Shown here in pieces: positions 52,434 to 61,060 of a DNA stretch of 64,000 nucleotides (position 1 is its first letter; every line of letters begins with the position of its first letter). The position numbers and the translations under genes were made by a program. The notes below the pieces were generated by a model. The model was given only the letters and a program-made list of their open reading frames with translations, was not told where the DNA came from and did not search any database. This stretch comes from Anoxynatronum buryatiense (GTDB lineage Bacteria; Bacillota; Clostridia; Peptostreptococcales; Tindalliaceae): positions 1 to 64,000 of the forward strand of contig NZ_FXUF01000017.1 in the NCBI RefSeq assembly GCF_900182905.1. Reading direction: 5' to 3'.

Positions 52434-54050
52434 TTACAGTACCCTGCCATCAAAAATGGTCATGGTCACCTGAATATCCTTGATGTCGTCGGGGGATACG
52501 TCGAAGGGATCCTGGTCAAGCACTGCCAGATCTGCCAGCTTGCCCACTTCCAAAGAGCCCTTCTCCGACTCCTCGAAAGTGGCGAAGGCCCCTTCCATGG
52601 TATAGCCGTAAACAGCCTCTTGGAGAGTCAGTGCCTGCTGGGGCAGCCAGCCGCCTGCCGGGTTTCCCTGCAGGTCTTTTCGTGTGACAGCTTCGTAAAT
52701 TCCCTGCATCACATTGAAGGTTTCCACGGGGGCGTCGGAACCGCATGGCGCATGGATGCCCCGGCGCGCCATCTCCTTCCAGTTGTAAGAAGTCTGTTCC
52801 CGCTCTTCCCCCACCCTGTCCCGCACAATGGTCCAGTCATAATCCAGAAAAATCGGCTGAATATAGGCCAAAGCATTCAGAGAGACAAACTGATTCAGCA
52901 GGGTTTCGTTGGTGATCTGGGCATGCACAATGCCGTGGCGGTGGTCTGCTCGGGGATGATTGGCCAGTGCCTTCTCAATGGCTTCGAAAGCCATGGACAT
53001 GCCCCGGTCGCCGATGCCGTGGATGGCTGTCTGAAAACCCGCATCATGGGCCATGGCCACCAGTTCATTCAGGGTTTCCTGGCTGGCAGTGGTGATGCCC
53101 CGGTTGTCGGGATCATCGCTGTAAGGCTGGTGCAGGGCTGCGGTTCGCGCTCCCAGAGAGCCGTCAATGAGCAGCTTCAACGGGCCGATTTTAAAGTACG
53201 GGTCACCCCAGCCGGTGACATAACCCTTGTCGATGAAGTCCTGGAGCCGCTTTTTTTCTGGAAGCAGGCACTGTTCGTACACCCGGACGGTGCACTGGCC
53301 ATCGGCTGCCAGCTCCTGGTAAGCGGCGATCACCTTTTCATAATCGCTCTGGGGCAGAGCCTCGAAATCGTCGCTGCCCACAGAGGTGATGCCGCAGGCA
53401 TTGAGAGCCTTAGAAGCCGAGAGAATCATCTGCTTGATGGCTTTCATGGAGGGGGTGGGAATGGCATTGTACACCACCCGCATGGCGTCTTCCCGAAAAA
53501 TTCCCAGAGGCTCGCCGCTGGCATCCACATCAAAGTGGCCGCCGGGAAACTGGGGTGTTTCACGGGTGATGCCCAGCAGAGCCAGCGCCTTTGAGTTCAC
53601 CACCAGCACATGGCCGCAGGTGCGGGTGAGGCAAATGGGGTGCTGGGTGGAGATGCGGTCAAGGTCGTAACGGGTGGGAAAGACCTTTTCGCCGGAAAAA
53701 TGATCCTGATTCCATCCCCGGCCCCGCACCCAGGTGCCGGGAGAGATCACCTGCTGATCCATGAAATCCCCCACCCGGTTCAGCAGGGCGTTCAGGGAAT
53801 CGGTGCCGGCAAGGTTTGCCATGGTGAGGGAATAGCCGTAGCTGAGAAGATGCATGTGGCTGTCATTGAAGCCGGGAAAAACTGCCTGGCCCTTCAGGTC
53901 AATCACCTGGGTCTGGCTGGTTTTTTCTGCCAGCAGCGCCTCGGTGCTGCCCAGGGCGGCGATGCGCTGCCCGCTGATTCCCAGCGCTTCCACCTGTGGC
54001 TGCCGGGGGTTCATGGTATGAATGCGTCCGTTGATCAATAGCAAGTCCAT
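52434..54050 (-). CDS. Amidohydrolase family protein (YtcJ-like)
   Basis: A metal-dependent hydrolase of 538 residues. It shows LINGRIHTMN and the metal motif GFNDSHMHLL near residue 65, a later HGIGDRGM (His) and HAQITNE, and the catalytic-Asp region ACGSDAPVE. It belongs to the YtcJ/exoenzyme-regulatory-protein-like amidohydrolase branch. The substrates are largely unknown and probably N-acyl or amide compounds. It is transcribed downstream of the AGCS symporter, which may import its product or substrate. The frame opens with GTG inside AGGAGGTG; the ATG at 54050 is six bases after it and is taken as the start. Confidence 0.85.
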   Translation of the reverse strand: MDLLLINGRIHTMNPRQPQVEALGISGQRIAALGSTEALLAEKTSQTQVIDLKGQAVFPGFNDSHMHLLSYGYSLTMANLAGTDSLNALLNRVGDFMDQQVISPGTWVRGRGWNQDHFSGEKVFPTRYDLDRISTQHPICLTRTCGHVLVVNSKALALLGITRETPQFPGGHFDVDASGEPLGIFREDAMRVVYNAIPTPSMKAIKQMILSASKALNACGITSVGSDDFEALPQSDYEKVIAAYQELAADGQCTVRVYEQCLLPEKKRLQDFIDKGYVTGWGDPYFKIGPLKLLIDGSLGARTAALHQPYSDDPDNRGITTASQETLNELVAMAHDAGFQTAIHGIGDRGMSMAFEAIEKALANHPRADHRHGIVHAQITNETLLNQFVSLNALAYIQPIFLDYDWTIVRDRVGEEREQTSYNWKEMARRGIHAPCGSDAPVETFNVMQGIYEAVTRKDLQGNPAGGWLPQQALTLQEAVYGYTMEGAFATFEESEKGSLEVGKLADLAVLDQDPFDVSPDDIKDIQVTMTIFDGRVL

Positions 54051-54080
54051 GAAAATCACCTCCTGTAAATGATAAACGAG

Positions 54081-54113
54081 AGCGGCCAGATGTGTTGAAC
54101 GCTTCTGGCCGCT
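54081..54113. promoter_or_regulatory. Intercistronic hairpin between AGCS and amidohydrolase genes
   Basis: AGCGGCCAGA (54081-54090) and TCTGGCCGCT (54104-54113) form a perfect 10-bp GC-rich stem with a 13-base loop. Only a weak T-tract follows on the minus strand, so partial termination or mRNA stabilisation is likely. Confidence 0.55.
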
Positions 54114-54134
54114 GCAGGGTGCTATGGAACAGGA

Positions 54135-55583
54135 TCAGGAGCGCTTGGCCGGGTCATCCTCGTAAAATACCTTGAAGTTGCGGTCGAAGTCCCCGTCGCC
54201 CAGATGACGCCCCCGGTAATCCTTCACCAGGTGAATGAAAGTGGGGCTGAGCACGAGGATCACCAGCACGTTGATAAAGGTGGGAATGGCAGAGGTTAAA
54301 TCGGCAAATAACCAGAGGGTGGCCCCGGGAAGCTCGCCATATACTGCCAACAGCACCATAATAATGCCGGGAACAGGATAAGTCCAGCGGTAGATCTTCA
54401 GGATGTTGTCTTTCGCGCTCACATTGTTGCGGAACAGGTGGCGCAGCAGAATCTCGTAGTAAGCATACCAGCCGGTGGTGGTGGTCAGACCAAAGAGGAA
54501 GACGGATACCGCAATGAGATAACGGCCCGGGGTGCCGATTTCCATTTCAAAGGCTGAAAGGGTCAGGGTGGCACCGGAAGCGCCGGAGGTCCAGGCCCCG
54601 GTCATAACGATTACCAGCGAAGTGATGGTACACACAATGATGGTATCCACGAACACTTCGAAGGCTCCCCACAGTCCCTGGCGAACCGGGTGGTCGGTGC
54701 GGGCGGTGGAATGGATCATTGGAGAAGTACCCCAGCCGGCCTCGTTGGAATAGACACTTCTGGCCATGCCCATCTGAATGGCTCTGGCCATGGCAGCTCC
54801 GGCGAAGCCGCCCACGGCGGCGGTACCGGTGAAGGCACCGGTGACAATTTGAGCCATCGCCCCAGGCAGGTTGGCAATGTCTTTAATGATGATAAAGAGG
54901 CCCGCGAGAACATAAAAGACTGTCATGAAAGGCACCAACCGGCCGGCTACCTTGCCCAGGCTGGGAATTCCGCCGCTGATGATCAGATAAACAAGGGCAA
55001 TGTAGGCGACTGAAACCGCCAGCAGAGGAATGCCAAAGGTGTTTCCGACGGCTTCGGAAACGGTGTAGTTTTGCATGGTAATGAAAAAGGTGGAAAAAAT
55101 GCCGGCGCCGAAGATGAAGGCCAGAATGGGCCAGCCTTTGAAATGCTTTTCGATGCCCAGGCCTTTTTCCATGTAGAAAGTGGGGCCGCCGTAGGGGTTG
55201 CCCACTTCATCCTTTGAGCGGTAGTAGACGGCCAGGGTGACTTCCGCCATTTTAATGACCATGCCCACCAGTGCGGCGATCCACATCCAAAAGACAGCGC
55301 CGGGGCCGCCAACGGCAATGGCAGTGGCTACGCCGCCAATGTTACCTACGCCCACTGATCCGCCAATGGCGGTGGAAACCGCTTCAAAAGGAGATAAAAG
55401 TCCGTCTGTCCCTTCGCCTTCATGCCGCTTCAACAGCTTTCCGAAGGTTTGCTGCCAGATGTGTCCAAACTTGAGAAATTGAAAAAATCCGGTTGCCACT
55501 GTGAAATAAATCCCGGTGCCAAGAATTGTGACGATGAGGGGAAGGCCCCACAACCACCCAACCACTTTTTCCAACAATTCCAT
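54135..55583 (-). CDS. Sodium:alanine/glycine symporter family (AGCS) protein
   Basis: A sodium-coupled amino-acid uptake carrier of 482 residues with about eleven helices. The family signature VYSNEAGWGTSPMIHSTA followed by TDHPVRQGLWG is present, along with the N-terminal GGSVGVGNIGGVATAI motif. The exact substrate (alanine, glycine or another amino acid) cannot be read from sequence. An earlier in-frame start at 55631 lacks a ribosome site, whereas the ATG at 55583 has AAGGAGG. It is followed on the same strand by the amidohydrolase. Confidence 0.92.
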   Translation of the reverse strand: MELLEKVVGWLWGLPLIVTILGTGIYFTVATGFFQFLKFGHIWQQTFGKLLKRHEGEGTDGLLSPFEAVSTAIGGSVGVGNIGGVATAIAVGGPGAVFWMWIAALVGMVIKMAEVTLAVYYRSKDEVGNPYGGPTFYMEKGLGIEKHFKGWPILAFIFGAGIFSTFFITMQNYTVSEAVGNTFGIPLLAVSVAYIALVYLIISGGIPSLGKVAGRLVPFMTVFYVLAGLFIIIKDIANLPGAMAQIVTGAFTGTAAVGGFAGAAMARAIQMGMARSVYSNEAGWGTSPMIHSTARTDHPVRQGLWGAFEVFVDTIIVCTITSLVIVMTGAWTSGASGATLTLSAFEMEIGTPGRYLIAVSVFLFGLTTTTGWYAYYEILLRHLFRNNVSAKDNILKIYRWTYPVPGIIMVLLAVYGELPGATLWLFADLTSAIPTFINVLVILVLSPTFIHLVKDYRGRHLGDGDFDRNFKVFYEDDPAKRS

Positions 55584-56009
55584 TGATGATGCCTCCTTTA
55601 AATGAGTTAAAATCTTCTGACAGTTTTTCAATTCAACAGTAATCCCAAAAGAAAGAGTTGTAAAGAGTGGAAAATATTCCCGGAATTATTCGAAATGAAA
55701 AAATTGTGTGTTGAATCAACATTATTTTGAATCGGGTGCAATTAATTTATGGAGAAAAAAATTGCCGTATAGCAGGTTGAATACAACACCAGAAGAAAGA
55801 TACTCAATTTTCAATCTTTTATCGAGAAGAAAGCAAAAAGAAAGAATCGAGATGGAATATTTCATGAATGAAAGTGCCCTTCTTACAAAACGGGCAACTG
55901 CATAAATGCAACACGCGTGTCGATAAAAGCCAATTATCCGAATTAAGCGAAAATATTAACGCGTTAAACCGATAAAGATCATAGCGGTGAATCAAAATAC
56001 AAAAAACCA

Positions 56010-56038
56010 TTGACAGATAAAATGAAGAAGAATAGAAT
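56010..56038 (+). promoter_or_regulatory. Sigma-A promoter of the ABC/ECF operon
   Basis: TTGACA (56010-56015), a 17-bp spacer and TAGAAT (56033-56038): near-consensus. The expected start site near 56045 lies inside the Fur box. Confidence 0.8.
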
Positions 56039-56057
56039 GATGATGAAAATCGTTATC
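56039..56057. promoter_or_regulatory. Fur box
   Basis: GATGATGAAAATCGTTATC matches the classical 19-bp Fur consensus at 16 of 19 positions. It directly follows the -10 element, so iron-bound Fur would block transcription of the TetR-ABC-ECF genes. Confidence 0.75.
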
Positions 56058-56100
56058 AAATAACACGAAGCGATCCGGCAAGGGCTTTTTTATTTAGCCT

Positions 56101-56124
56101 TAAACCGACGTTGGCGTCGGTTTA
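56101..56124. promoter_or_regulatory. TetR-type operator
   Basis: TAAACCGACG-TTGG-CGTCGGTTTA, perfect 10-bp arms, in the leader of the TetR gene. A half-site-like TAAACCGAT occurs upstream at about 55965-55973. It is probably bound by the adjacent regulator. No T-run follows, so it is not a terminator. Confidence 0.7.
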
Positions 56125-56127
56125 GTA

Positions 56128-56163
56128 CAGTTACAGTTGCAGTTACAGCCGCAGCCGCAGTCA
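56128..56163 (+). repeat. Six CAGNNN hexamer repeats
   Basis: CAGTTA, CAGTTG, CAGTTA, CAGCCG, CAGCCG and CAGTCA lie in direct succession between the operator and the regulator's start. Copy number could vary by slippage and change leader length. Confidence 0.65.
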
Positions 56164-56192
56164 CTGTCATAGTCGCTGACGTTGGGGCAGCA

Positions 56193-56873
56193 TTGAAAGA
56201 GGAGGGGATTCATATTCCGCGCAAAAGCAGTGAAGAACGTAAAAAAGAAATTTGGCTGGCAGCCAAGGAGGTGTTTCTGGAAAAGGGTTATGAGCGAACC
56301 ACCATGGAAGATATCATTGCCAGAACCAGCCTGTCAAAGGGGGGCATGTATCATTACTACAGCCGCACCAAAGATATTCTCTTCGATATTTTGTGGTCTC
56401 ACAATGAAACCTATTTGGAAATCAACATTCATCAGGAAATTCTGGAAAAAAAGATCAGTTTCCAGCAGCAGATGGAACTGATGCTGGACGCCATTGTGGA
56501 CAAAATGTGCCGCACAACGCCAGAACGTCGGCTCTTTGCCATCTTCATGTCTCAAATGGTGCATGATGCCGAGATTCAGGAAGTGTTTCTGAAGCTGGAA
56601 GATTATTTTCTCCGGGGGCTGTGCCACCGTCTGGGGATTGAGGGTGACCCGCAGCAGCAACTGCAACTCCGGTCTATCAGCCGGATGATCAACGGTTTCA
56701 CCCTGTTTCAGAACATCCTGCCTTACCCGGAACTGCTGACTAGTCATCAGGAAGAGGTGCGGCAGATGATCCGGCAGCAGCTGCAGGTGTTTTTACAGCA
56801 GGAAAACCGTGCAATCAAGACCGCATCAACAACAACAACAAACCCGGCGGCCGCCAAGGTGACGGCAGTTTAA
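56193..56873 (+). CDS. TetR family regulator of the ABC/ECF cluster
   Basis: Up to 226 residues. The helix-turn-helix is clear (about 15-60: ERTTMEDIIARTSLSKGGMYHYYS). The ligand domain is helical and unspecific, and the tail is rich in Thr and Ala. The start is uncertain. TTG at 56193 lacks a good ribosome site. A strong GGAGGGG at 56201-56207 points to an in-frame ATT at 56214, a very rare start codon. It is the first gene of a probable operon with two ABC exporters and an ECF transporter. With the palindrome in its leader it likely autoregulates and may sense haem, a porphyrin or another ligand in addition to Fur control. Confidence 0.8.
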   Translation: MKEEGIHIPRKSSEERKKEIWLAAKEVFLEKGYERTTMEDIIARTSLSKGGMYHYYSRTKDILFDILWSHNETYLEINIHQEILEKKISFQQQMELMLDAIVDKMCRTTPERRLFAIFMSQMVHDAEIQEVFLKLEDYFLRGLCHRLGIEGDPQQQLQLRSISRMINGFTLFQNILPYPELLTSHQEEVRQMIRQQLQVFLQQENRAIKTASTTTTNPAAAKVTAV

Positions 56874-56879
56874 CAGCGC

Positions 56880-56918
56880 TTGAGCGGCGGTTTAGCAGCA
56901 ATTGAGCGGTGTTTTAGC
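56880..56918 (+). repeat. Two 17-bp direct repeats
   Basis: TTGAGCGGCGGTTTAGC (56880-56896) and TTGAGCGGTGTTTTAGC (56902-56918) differ at two positions and lie between the regulator and the first ABC gene. The role is unknown. Confidence 0.5.
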
Positions 56919-56965
56919 GATTCTTGAATGGAAAGTGTGACATCGGGTTTTGAAAGGAGACACTT

Positions 56966-58699
56966 ATGAAATCATCCAACCTGTCTTTCATTTTATCCCA
57001 TGCAGGCAAGCAGAAATACAAAATGTACGCATCAGTGGTTTTCAGTGTGTTGACCGCTCTTATGAATCTGGTTCCCTTCATTCTCATTTACAAAATACTG
57101 GAAACCCTTTTGGGCGGCGGAGGACAGACCGACGGTGTGGGCAGGCTGGTGGCCTGGACGGCCCTGGCGGCAGTGCTGCACATGATCTTCCTCCTTCTCT
57201 CGCTGGCCTTTTCCCACATGGCCGCCTTTTCCATTCTCCACGAAATTCGGGTGAAGGCCATGGATCATATGGGAAAACTGCCCCTGGGATTTTTCAGAAA
57301 ACACAGTACCGGCCACATTAAAAAAGCCATTGACGAAGATGTGGAAAAACTGGAGCTGTTCATCGCCCATCAAATACCAGACCTGGCCGAGGCGGTGGTG
57401 ACTCCCCTCCTGGTGATCATCTACCTGGTGTCACTCCACTGGCCCATGGCATTGTTCCTGCTGATTCCGCTGATCTTCAGTTTTTTGTCCCAGATGTTGA
57501 TGTATCAGGGACGGGCAGATATGATGCGGGAATATACCACCCTGCAGGGAAAGCTACATAGCACCATTGTGGAATATATTCGGGGTATTGCTGTTTTCAA
57601 GGCCTTTAACCTGACGGCAAGATCGTTTCATCAGTACACAGAAACCACCAAAAAATACCTGGAGTTCTGGATTAAATGTACCTACGACACCATGTCCTAC
57701 TATACCGTCGGCTTGCTTCTCATTGATTCCGGGCTGATCTTCACCATTCCCGCCGGGGGCATTCTCTTCCTGCGGGGCAGTCTCAGCGGCGCGGCCTATG
57801 TGATGTTCCTGCTGCTGTCATCTGTCTTTCTTCAATCCTTCAGAAAGCTGCTGGAGCTGGGAATGAACCTGTCCATGCTTCTGGCCGGGGCCAATCAGAT
57901 CAGGGGAATTCTGGAAGCCGAACCCCAGAGAGATCAACAGCAGGGAGCCTTGTCGGAGTTGTCGGGAAACGTCGCCATCAACAATCTCAGCTTTGCCTAT
58001 GAAAACGAAGATGTGCTGAAACAGGTGAATCTGCAGATTCCCGCCGGTTCGTCCGTTGCACTGGTGGGCCCCTCCGGGTCTGGCAAAACCACACTGGGGC
58101 TTCTGTTGGGACGGTTTTATGATGCACCTCACGGGGCCATCACCATTGACGGTATTCCCATTGACGACATTCCCGTGAAAACCCTGATGGACCAAACGGC
58201 CTTTGTCTTTCAGGATGTGTTCATGCTCAATGACACCATTTTCAACAATATCAGGCTGGGCATGGATAAAACCCGGGAAGAAGTGGAGGCCGCCGCCCAA
58301 AAAGCCCAGATTCATGACTTCATCATGTCCCTGGAAAATGGATATGAAACCGTGCTGGGAGAAGGAACCGGCATTAAACTCTCCGGCGGTGAAAAACAGC
58401 GGATTTCCATTGCCCGGGTGTTTCTGAAAGATGCCCCCCTGGTGGTGCTGGATGAAATCACTTCGTATTCAGACATCGACAACGAAGCCCGCATTCAGCA
58501 GGCCATGCAAAAGCTGCTGGAAAACCGTACGGCAATCATCATCGCCCACCGTCTCTACACCATTAAAAATGTGGACCAGATTGTGGTGCTGGATCACGGG
58601 CGCATCATCGAACAAGGCACCCACGAAGTGCTCATGGCGAAAAGAAAGATATATCATTCCCTGTGGTATAAGGGTGAAGGAGGTGTGCGCAGTGCTTAA
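56966..58699 (+). CDS. ABC half-exporter 1 (SiaD/IrtA-like by context)
   Basis: A fused membrane and ATPase protein of 577 residues, with six helices (about 20-320) and a nucleotide-binding domain (about 340-575). Walker A is GPSGSGKTT, the Q-loop VFQDVF, the signature LSGGEKQR, Walker B VVLDE and the H-loop IIAHRL. The D-loop is unusual (ITSYSDID in place of ATSALD), so one ATP site of the expected heterodimer may be weak. It is translationally coupled to the second half-transporter (8-bp overlap). Heterodimers of this type next to ECF genes are known from iron, siderophore and haem loci. Ribosome site AAAGGAGA. Confidence 0.85.
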   Translation: MKSSNLSFILSHAGKQKYKMYASVVFSVLTALMNLVPFILIYKILETLLGGGGQTDGVGRLVAWTALAAVLHMIFLLLSLAFSHMAAFSILHEIRVKAMDHMGKLPLGFFRKHSTGHIKKAIDEDVEKLELFIAHQIPDLAEAVVTPLLVIIYLVSLHWPMALFLLIPLIFSFLSQMLMYQGRADMMREYTTLQGKLHSTIVEYIRGIAVFKAFNLTARSFHQYTETTKKYLEFWIKCTYDTMSYYTVGLLLIDSGLIFTIPAGGILFLRGSLSGAAYVMFLLLSSVFLQSFRKLLELGMNLSMLLAGANQIRGILEAEPQRDQQQGALSELSGNVAINNLSFAYENEDVLKQVNLQIPAGSSVALVGPSGSGKTTLGLLLGRFYDAPHGAITIDGIPIDDIPVKTLMDQTAFVFQDVFMLNDTIFNNIRLGMDKTREEVEAAAQKAQIHDFIMSLENGYETVLGEGTGIKLSGGEKQRISIARVFLKDAPLVVLDEITSYSDIDNEARIQQAMQKLLENRTAIIIAHRLYTIKNVDQIVVLDHGRIIEQGTHEVLMAKRKIYHSLWYKGEGGVRSA

Positions 58700-60422
58700 A
58701 AAAGTACAACGCTTAACAAGTCCCGAAAGCTACCGCAAGTATCGTTCTCATGTCTACCAGGTGCTGCTGGATGCCATCTTTCATGCCTTTGTGTATGGCA
58801 TGCTCTTTTTCGCACTGGTGGATCTGGTCACCGGCACGGTGACTTTTGAAAAACTCCGGAACTACACGGTCATTATGGTGACAGCCAGCGTCGTTCGGTT
58901 CATGGTGCTGAACAAAGGGTACACCGGTCTTCAGGTGGAGGGAGCCAAAATCATCGCCGACCTGCGTATTCGCATGGGCGATACGGTTCGAAACCTGCAC
59001 ATGGGCTATTTCAACCAGAATAACATTGGCGAACTGACCAATATCATGACCAACGACCTTCGGGATTTTGAACAGCTGATTACCCATATGATTCCCGGCA
59101 TTACCAAGCAGGCCATTCTCAGCGTGTATCTGGCGCTGGTGATGGTGTACCTGAATCCCCGCATCGGCATCATTCAGGTGGCGCTGCTCCTGGCGTGCAT
59201 TCCCCTGGGCTATTATGCCGGTAAGCGGGTGAAAGCGGCGGGGAGGCAGGCCAAAACCATCCGGGCCCAGATGCTGTCCCGCATCATTGAGTATGCCTCA
59301 GGTATTGAAGTGTTCAAGTCGTGCCACATGCTGGGAGACCGGTTCCCCAAAATGCGCCGGTCGGTGGATGAACTGAAGGTGGAGTCCATCCGTATGGAAC
59401 TGGCAGGGGTTCCCTTCATTGCCCCCATGCAAATTCTCATCGGACTGTCACTGCCGGTGGCGCTTTACCTGGCCTACCTGGATTTTTCCGCCGGTGGCAT
59501 GGACGCCCAGCAACTGGTGATGATTCTGGTGGTGTCACTGGCCCTGACCACCGTCAGCAAGGGTTTTTCCCAGCTTTATGTGGAAACCCGGTACTATACC
59601 CTTTCCGTTGATAAACTGCTGGCAGTGGTGGATGCCGAACCCATGCCCTTTACCACCACCGTCTTTCAGCCCCGGCATCACGACATTGTGTTTGAAGGCG
59701 TCAACTTTGCCTACCGGGAAGATCAGGAAGTACTGAAAAACATCTCCTTTACAGCAAAACGCAATGAAATGACGGCACTGGTGGGAGCCAGCGGCAGCGG
59801 CAAATCCACGGTGATGAACCTCATTGCCCGTTTCTGGGATCCCCGGGAAGGGCGCATCACCATCGGCGGCACCGATATTCGCAAGGTATACCCAGACAGC
59901 CTTATGGCGCAAATCAGCATGGTTTTTCAAGACGTTTACCTGATTCGGGACACCATTTACGAAAACATTCGCATGGGCAATCCCCGTGCCACCGAAGAAG
60001 ATGTGTACCGGGCAGCCCGGCTGGCTCACTGCCACACCTTCATACAGGCCCTGCCTGATGGCTACAACACGGTGATTCACGAAGGGGGAAGCACCCTTTC
60101 CGGCGGAGAAAAACAGCGGGTATCCATTGCCCGTGCCCTGCTGAAAGACGCACCCATTATTTTGCTGGACGAAGCCACGGCTTCCCTGGATGCCGACAAC
60201 GAGTTTGAAATTCAACAGGCGATCCGCACCCTCACCAGCAACAAAACCGTGGTGGTCATAGCCCATCGGTTGCACACCATTCAGGATGCGGAGCAAATCA
60301 TCGTGTTTGATGAAGGCGAAATTCTGGAGAAGGGTTCCCACGATGAACTGATGAAACAGCAAGGTACCTATGAGCACATGTACCGGTCGATGGTGCAGGC
60401 AAAAGAGTGGGTCATTGCATAA
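58692..60422 (+). CDS. ABC half-exporter 2 (SiaE/IrtB-like by context)
   Basis: 576 residues, partner of the preceding protein. Six helices occupy about 20-310; the nucleotide-binding domain (about 335-570) has a complete set of motifs: GASGSGKST, FQDVYLI, LSGGEKQR, LDEATASLDADNE and VIAHRL. It therefore carries the canonical half of the ATP sites. The open frame extends far upstream inside the first gene. The real start is GTG at 58692, eight bases after AAGGAGG and overlapping the end of the upstream gene. Export or, as in IrtAB, import of an iron-chelate is possible; direction cannot be read from sequence. Confidence 0.85.
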   Translation: MLKKVQRLTSPESYRKYRSHVYQVLLDAIFHAFVYGMLFFALVDLVTGTVTFEKLRNYTVIMVTASVVRFMVLNKGYTGLQVEGAKIIADLRIRMGDTVRNLHMGYFNQNNIGELTNIMTNDLRDFEQLITHMIPGITKQAILSVYLALVMVYLNPRIGIIQVALLLACIPLGYYAGKRVKAAGRQAKTIRAQMLSRIIEYASGIEVFKSCHMLGDRFPKMRRSVDELKVESIRMELAGVPFIAPMQILIGLSLPVALYLAYLDFSAGGMDAQQLVMILVVSLALTTVSKGFSQLYVETRYYTLSVDKLLAVVDAEPMPFTTTVFQPRHHDIVFEGVNFAYREDQEVLKNISFTAKRNEMTALVGASGSGKSTVMNLIARFWDPREGRITIGGTDIRKVYPDSLMAQISMVFQDVYLIRDTIYENIRMGNPRATEEDVYRAARLAHCHTFIQALPDGYNTVIHEGGSTLSGGEKQRVSIARALLKDAPIILLDEATASLDADNEFEIQQAIRTLTSNKTVVVIAHRLHTIQDAEQIIVFDEGEILEKGSHDELMKQQGTYEHMYRSMVQAKEWVIA

Positions 60423-60478
60423 AGCGCATCATGAATGTAAAAAAACATCAACTGGAATAAACAGGAGGCGTTGCGCAC

Positions 60479-61060
60479 ATGAATCGTAAGCTGGAAGTCA
60501 AAGACCTGATTACCATCGGGGTCTATACAGCCATTTATTTTGTGGTGTTTTTTATGTGCGGCATGCTGGGGTACATTCCCGTGTTTATGCTGCTCATCCC
60601 CTTCATCTGCCCCTTTGTGGCAGGCATTCCCTTTATGCTGTACCTGACAAAGGTGGACCGCTTTGGCATGGTCACCATCACCGGCCTGATCTGCGGGATC
60701 ATGATGTTTCTCACAGGTATGTCCTGGCCGCCCATCTTCACTGGCATCGGCTTTGGCCTGCTGGCAGATTTCATTCTTAAGTCCGGCCGCTACCAAAGCG
60801 CCGGAAAAACAGTGCTGGCCTATACTGTCTTCAGTATTTGGCTCATGGGAGCCATGCTGCCCCTGTATTTCATGCGGGACAGCTACTTTGCAGCCATGAT
60901 TCCCACCTATGGACAGGAATATGTGGACATCCTCATGGCCTATACCCCAGCCTGGTCATTTTATGCCCTGACAGTGACAGCGGCATTGGGAGGGCTCTTC
61001 GGTGCCCTGCTGGGCAAGTCGGTGCTGAAAAAACACTTTATCAGGGCGGGGCTGGTGTAA
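60479..61060 (+). CDS. ECF transporter S component (MptD/Trep_Strep family)
   Basis: The substrate-binding membrane subunit of an energy-coupling-factor importer, 193 residues, six helices. It begins with KLEVKDLITIGVYTAIYFVV, the typical S-component opening, and belongs to the family often annotated MptD or Trep_Strep. In streptococci and lactobacilli similar ECF systems beside two ABC genes take up haem. The Fur box upstream supports haem or another iron compound here, but the specificity is inferred. Ribosome site AGGAGG. Its stop overlaps the next start (TAATG). Confidence 0.82.
   Translation: MNRKLEVKDLITIGVYTAIYFVVFFMCGMLGYIPVFMLLIPFICPFVAGIPFMLYLTKVDRFGMVTITGLICGIMMFLTGMSWPPIFTGIGFGLLADFILKSGRYQSAGKTVLAYTVFSIWLMGAMLPLYFMRDSYFAAMIPTYGQEYVDILMAYTPAWSFYALTVTAALGGLFGALLGKSVLKKHFIRAGLV

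Larger units (their letters stand above)
55584..56192. other. 609-bp regulatory intergenic region
   Basis: No solid gene is seen; a 65-codon frame at 55708-55905 lacks a ribosome site. The region contains the short palindromes ACACGCGTGT and TTAACGCGTTAA (55956-55967). A sigma-A promoter with a Fur box (56010-56057), a TetR-type operator (56101-56124) and six CAGNNN hexamers (56128-56163) follow. Confidence 0.6.

Noticed and set aside
52311-53594. 427-codon plus-strand frame over the amidohydrolase gene
   Set aside because: Starts in a terminator region and runs antisense to a clear enzyme with metal motifs; a shadow frame caused by GC-rich third positions.
55708-55905. 65-codon frame upstream of the Fur-controlled promoter
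   Set aside because: No ribosome site, composition like intergenic DNA, no recognisable motif.
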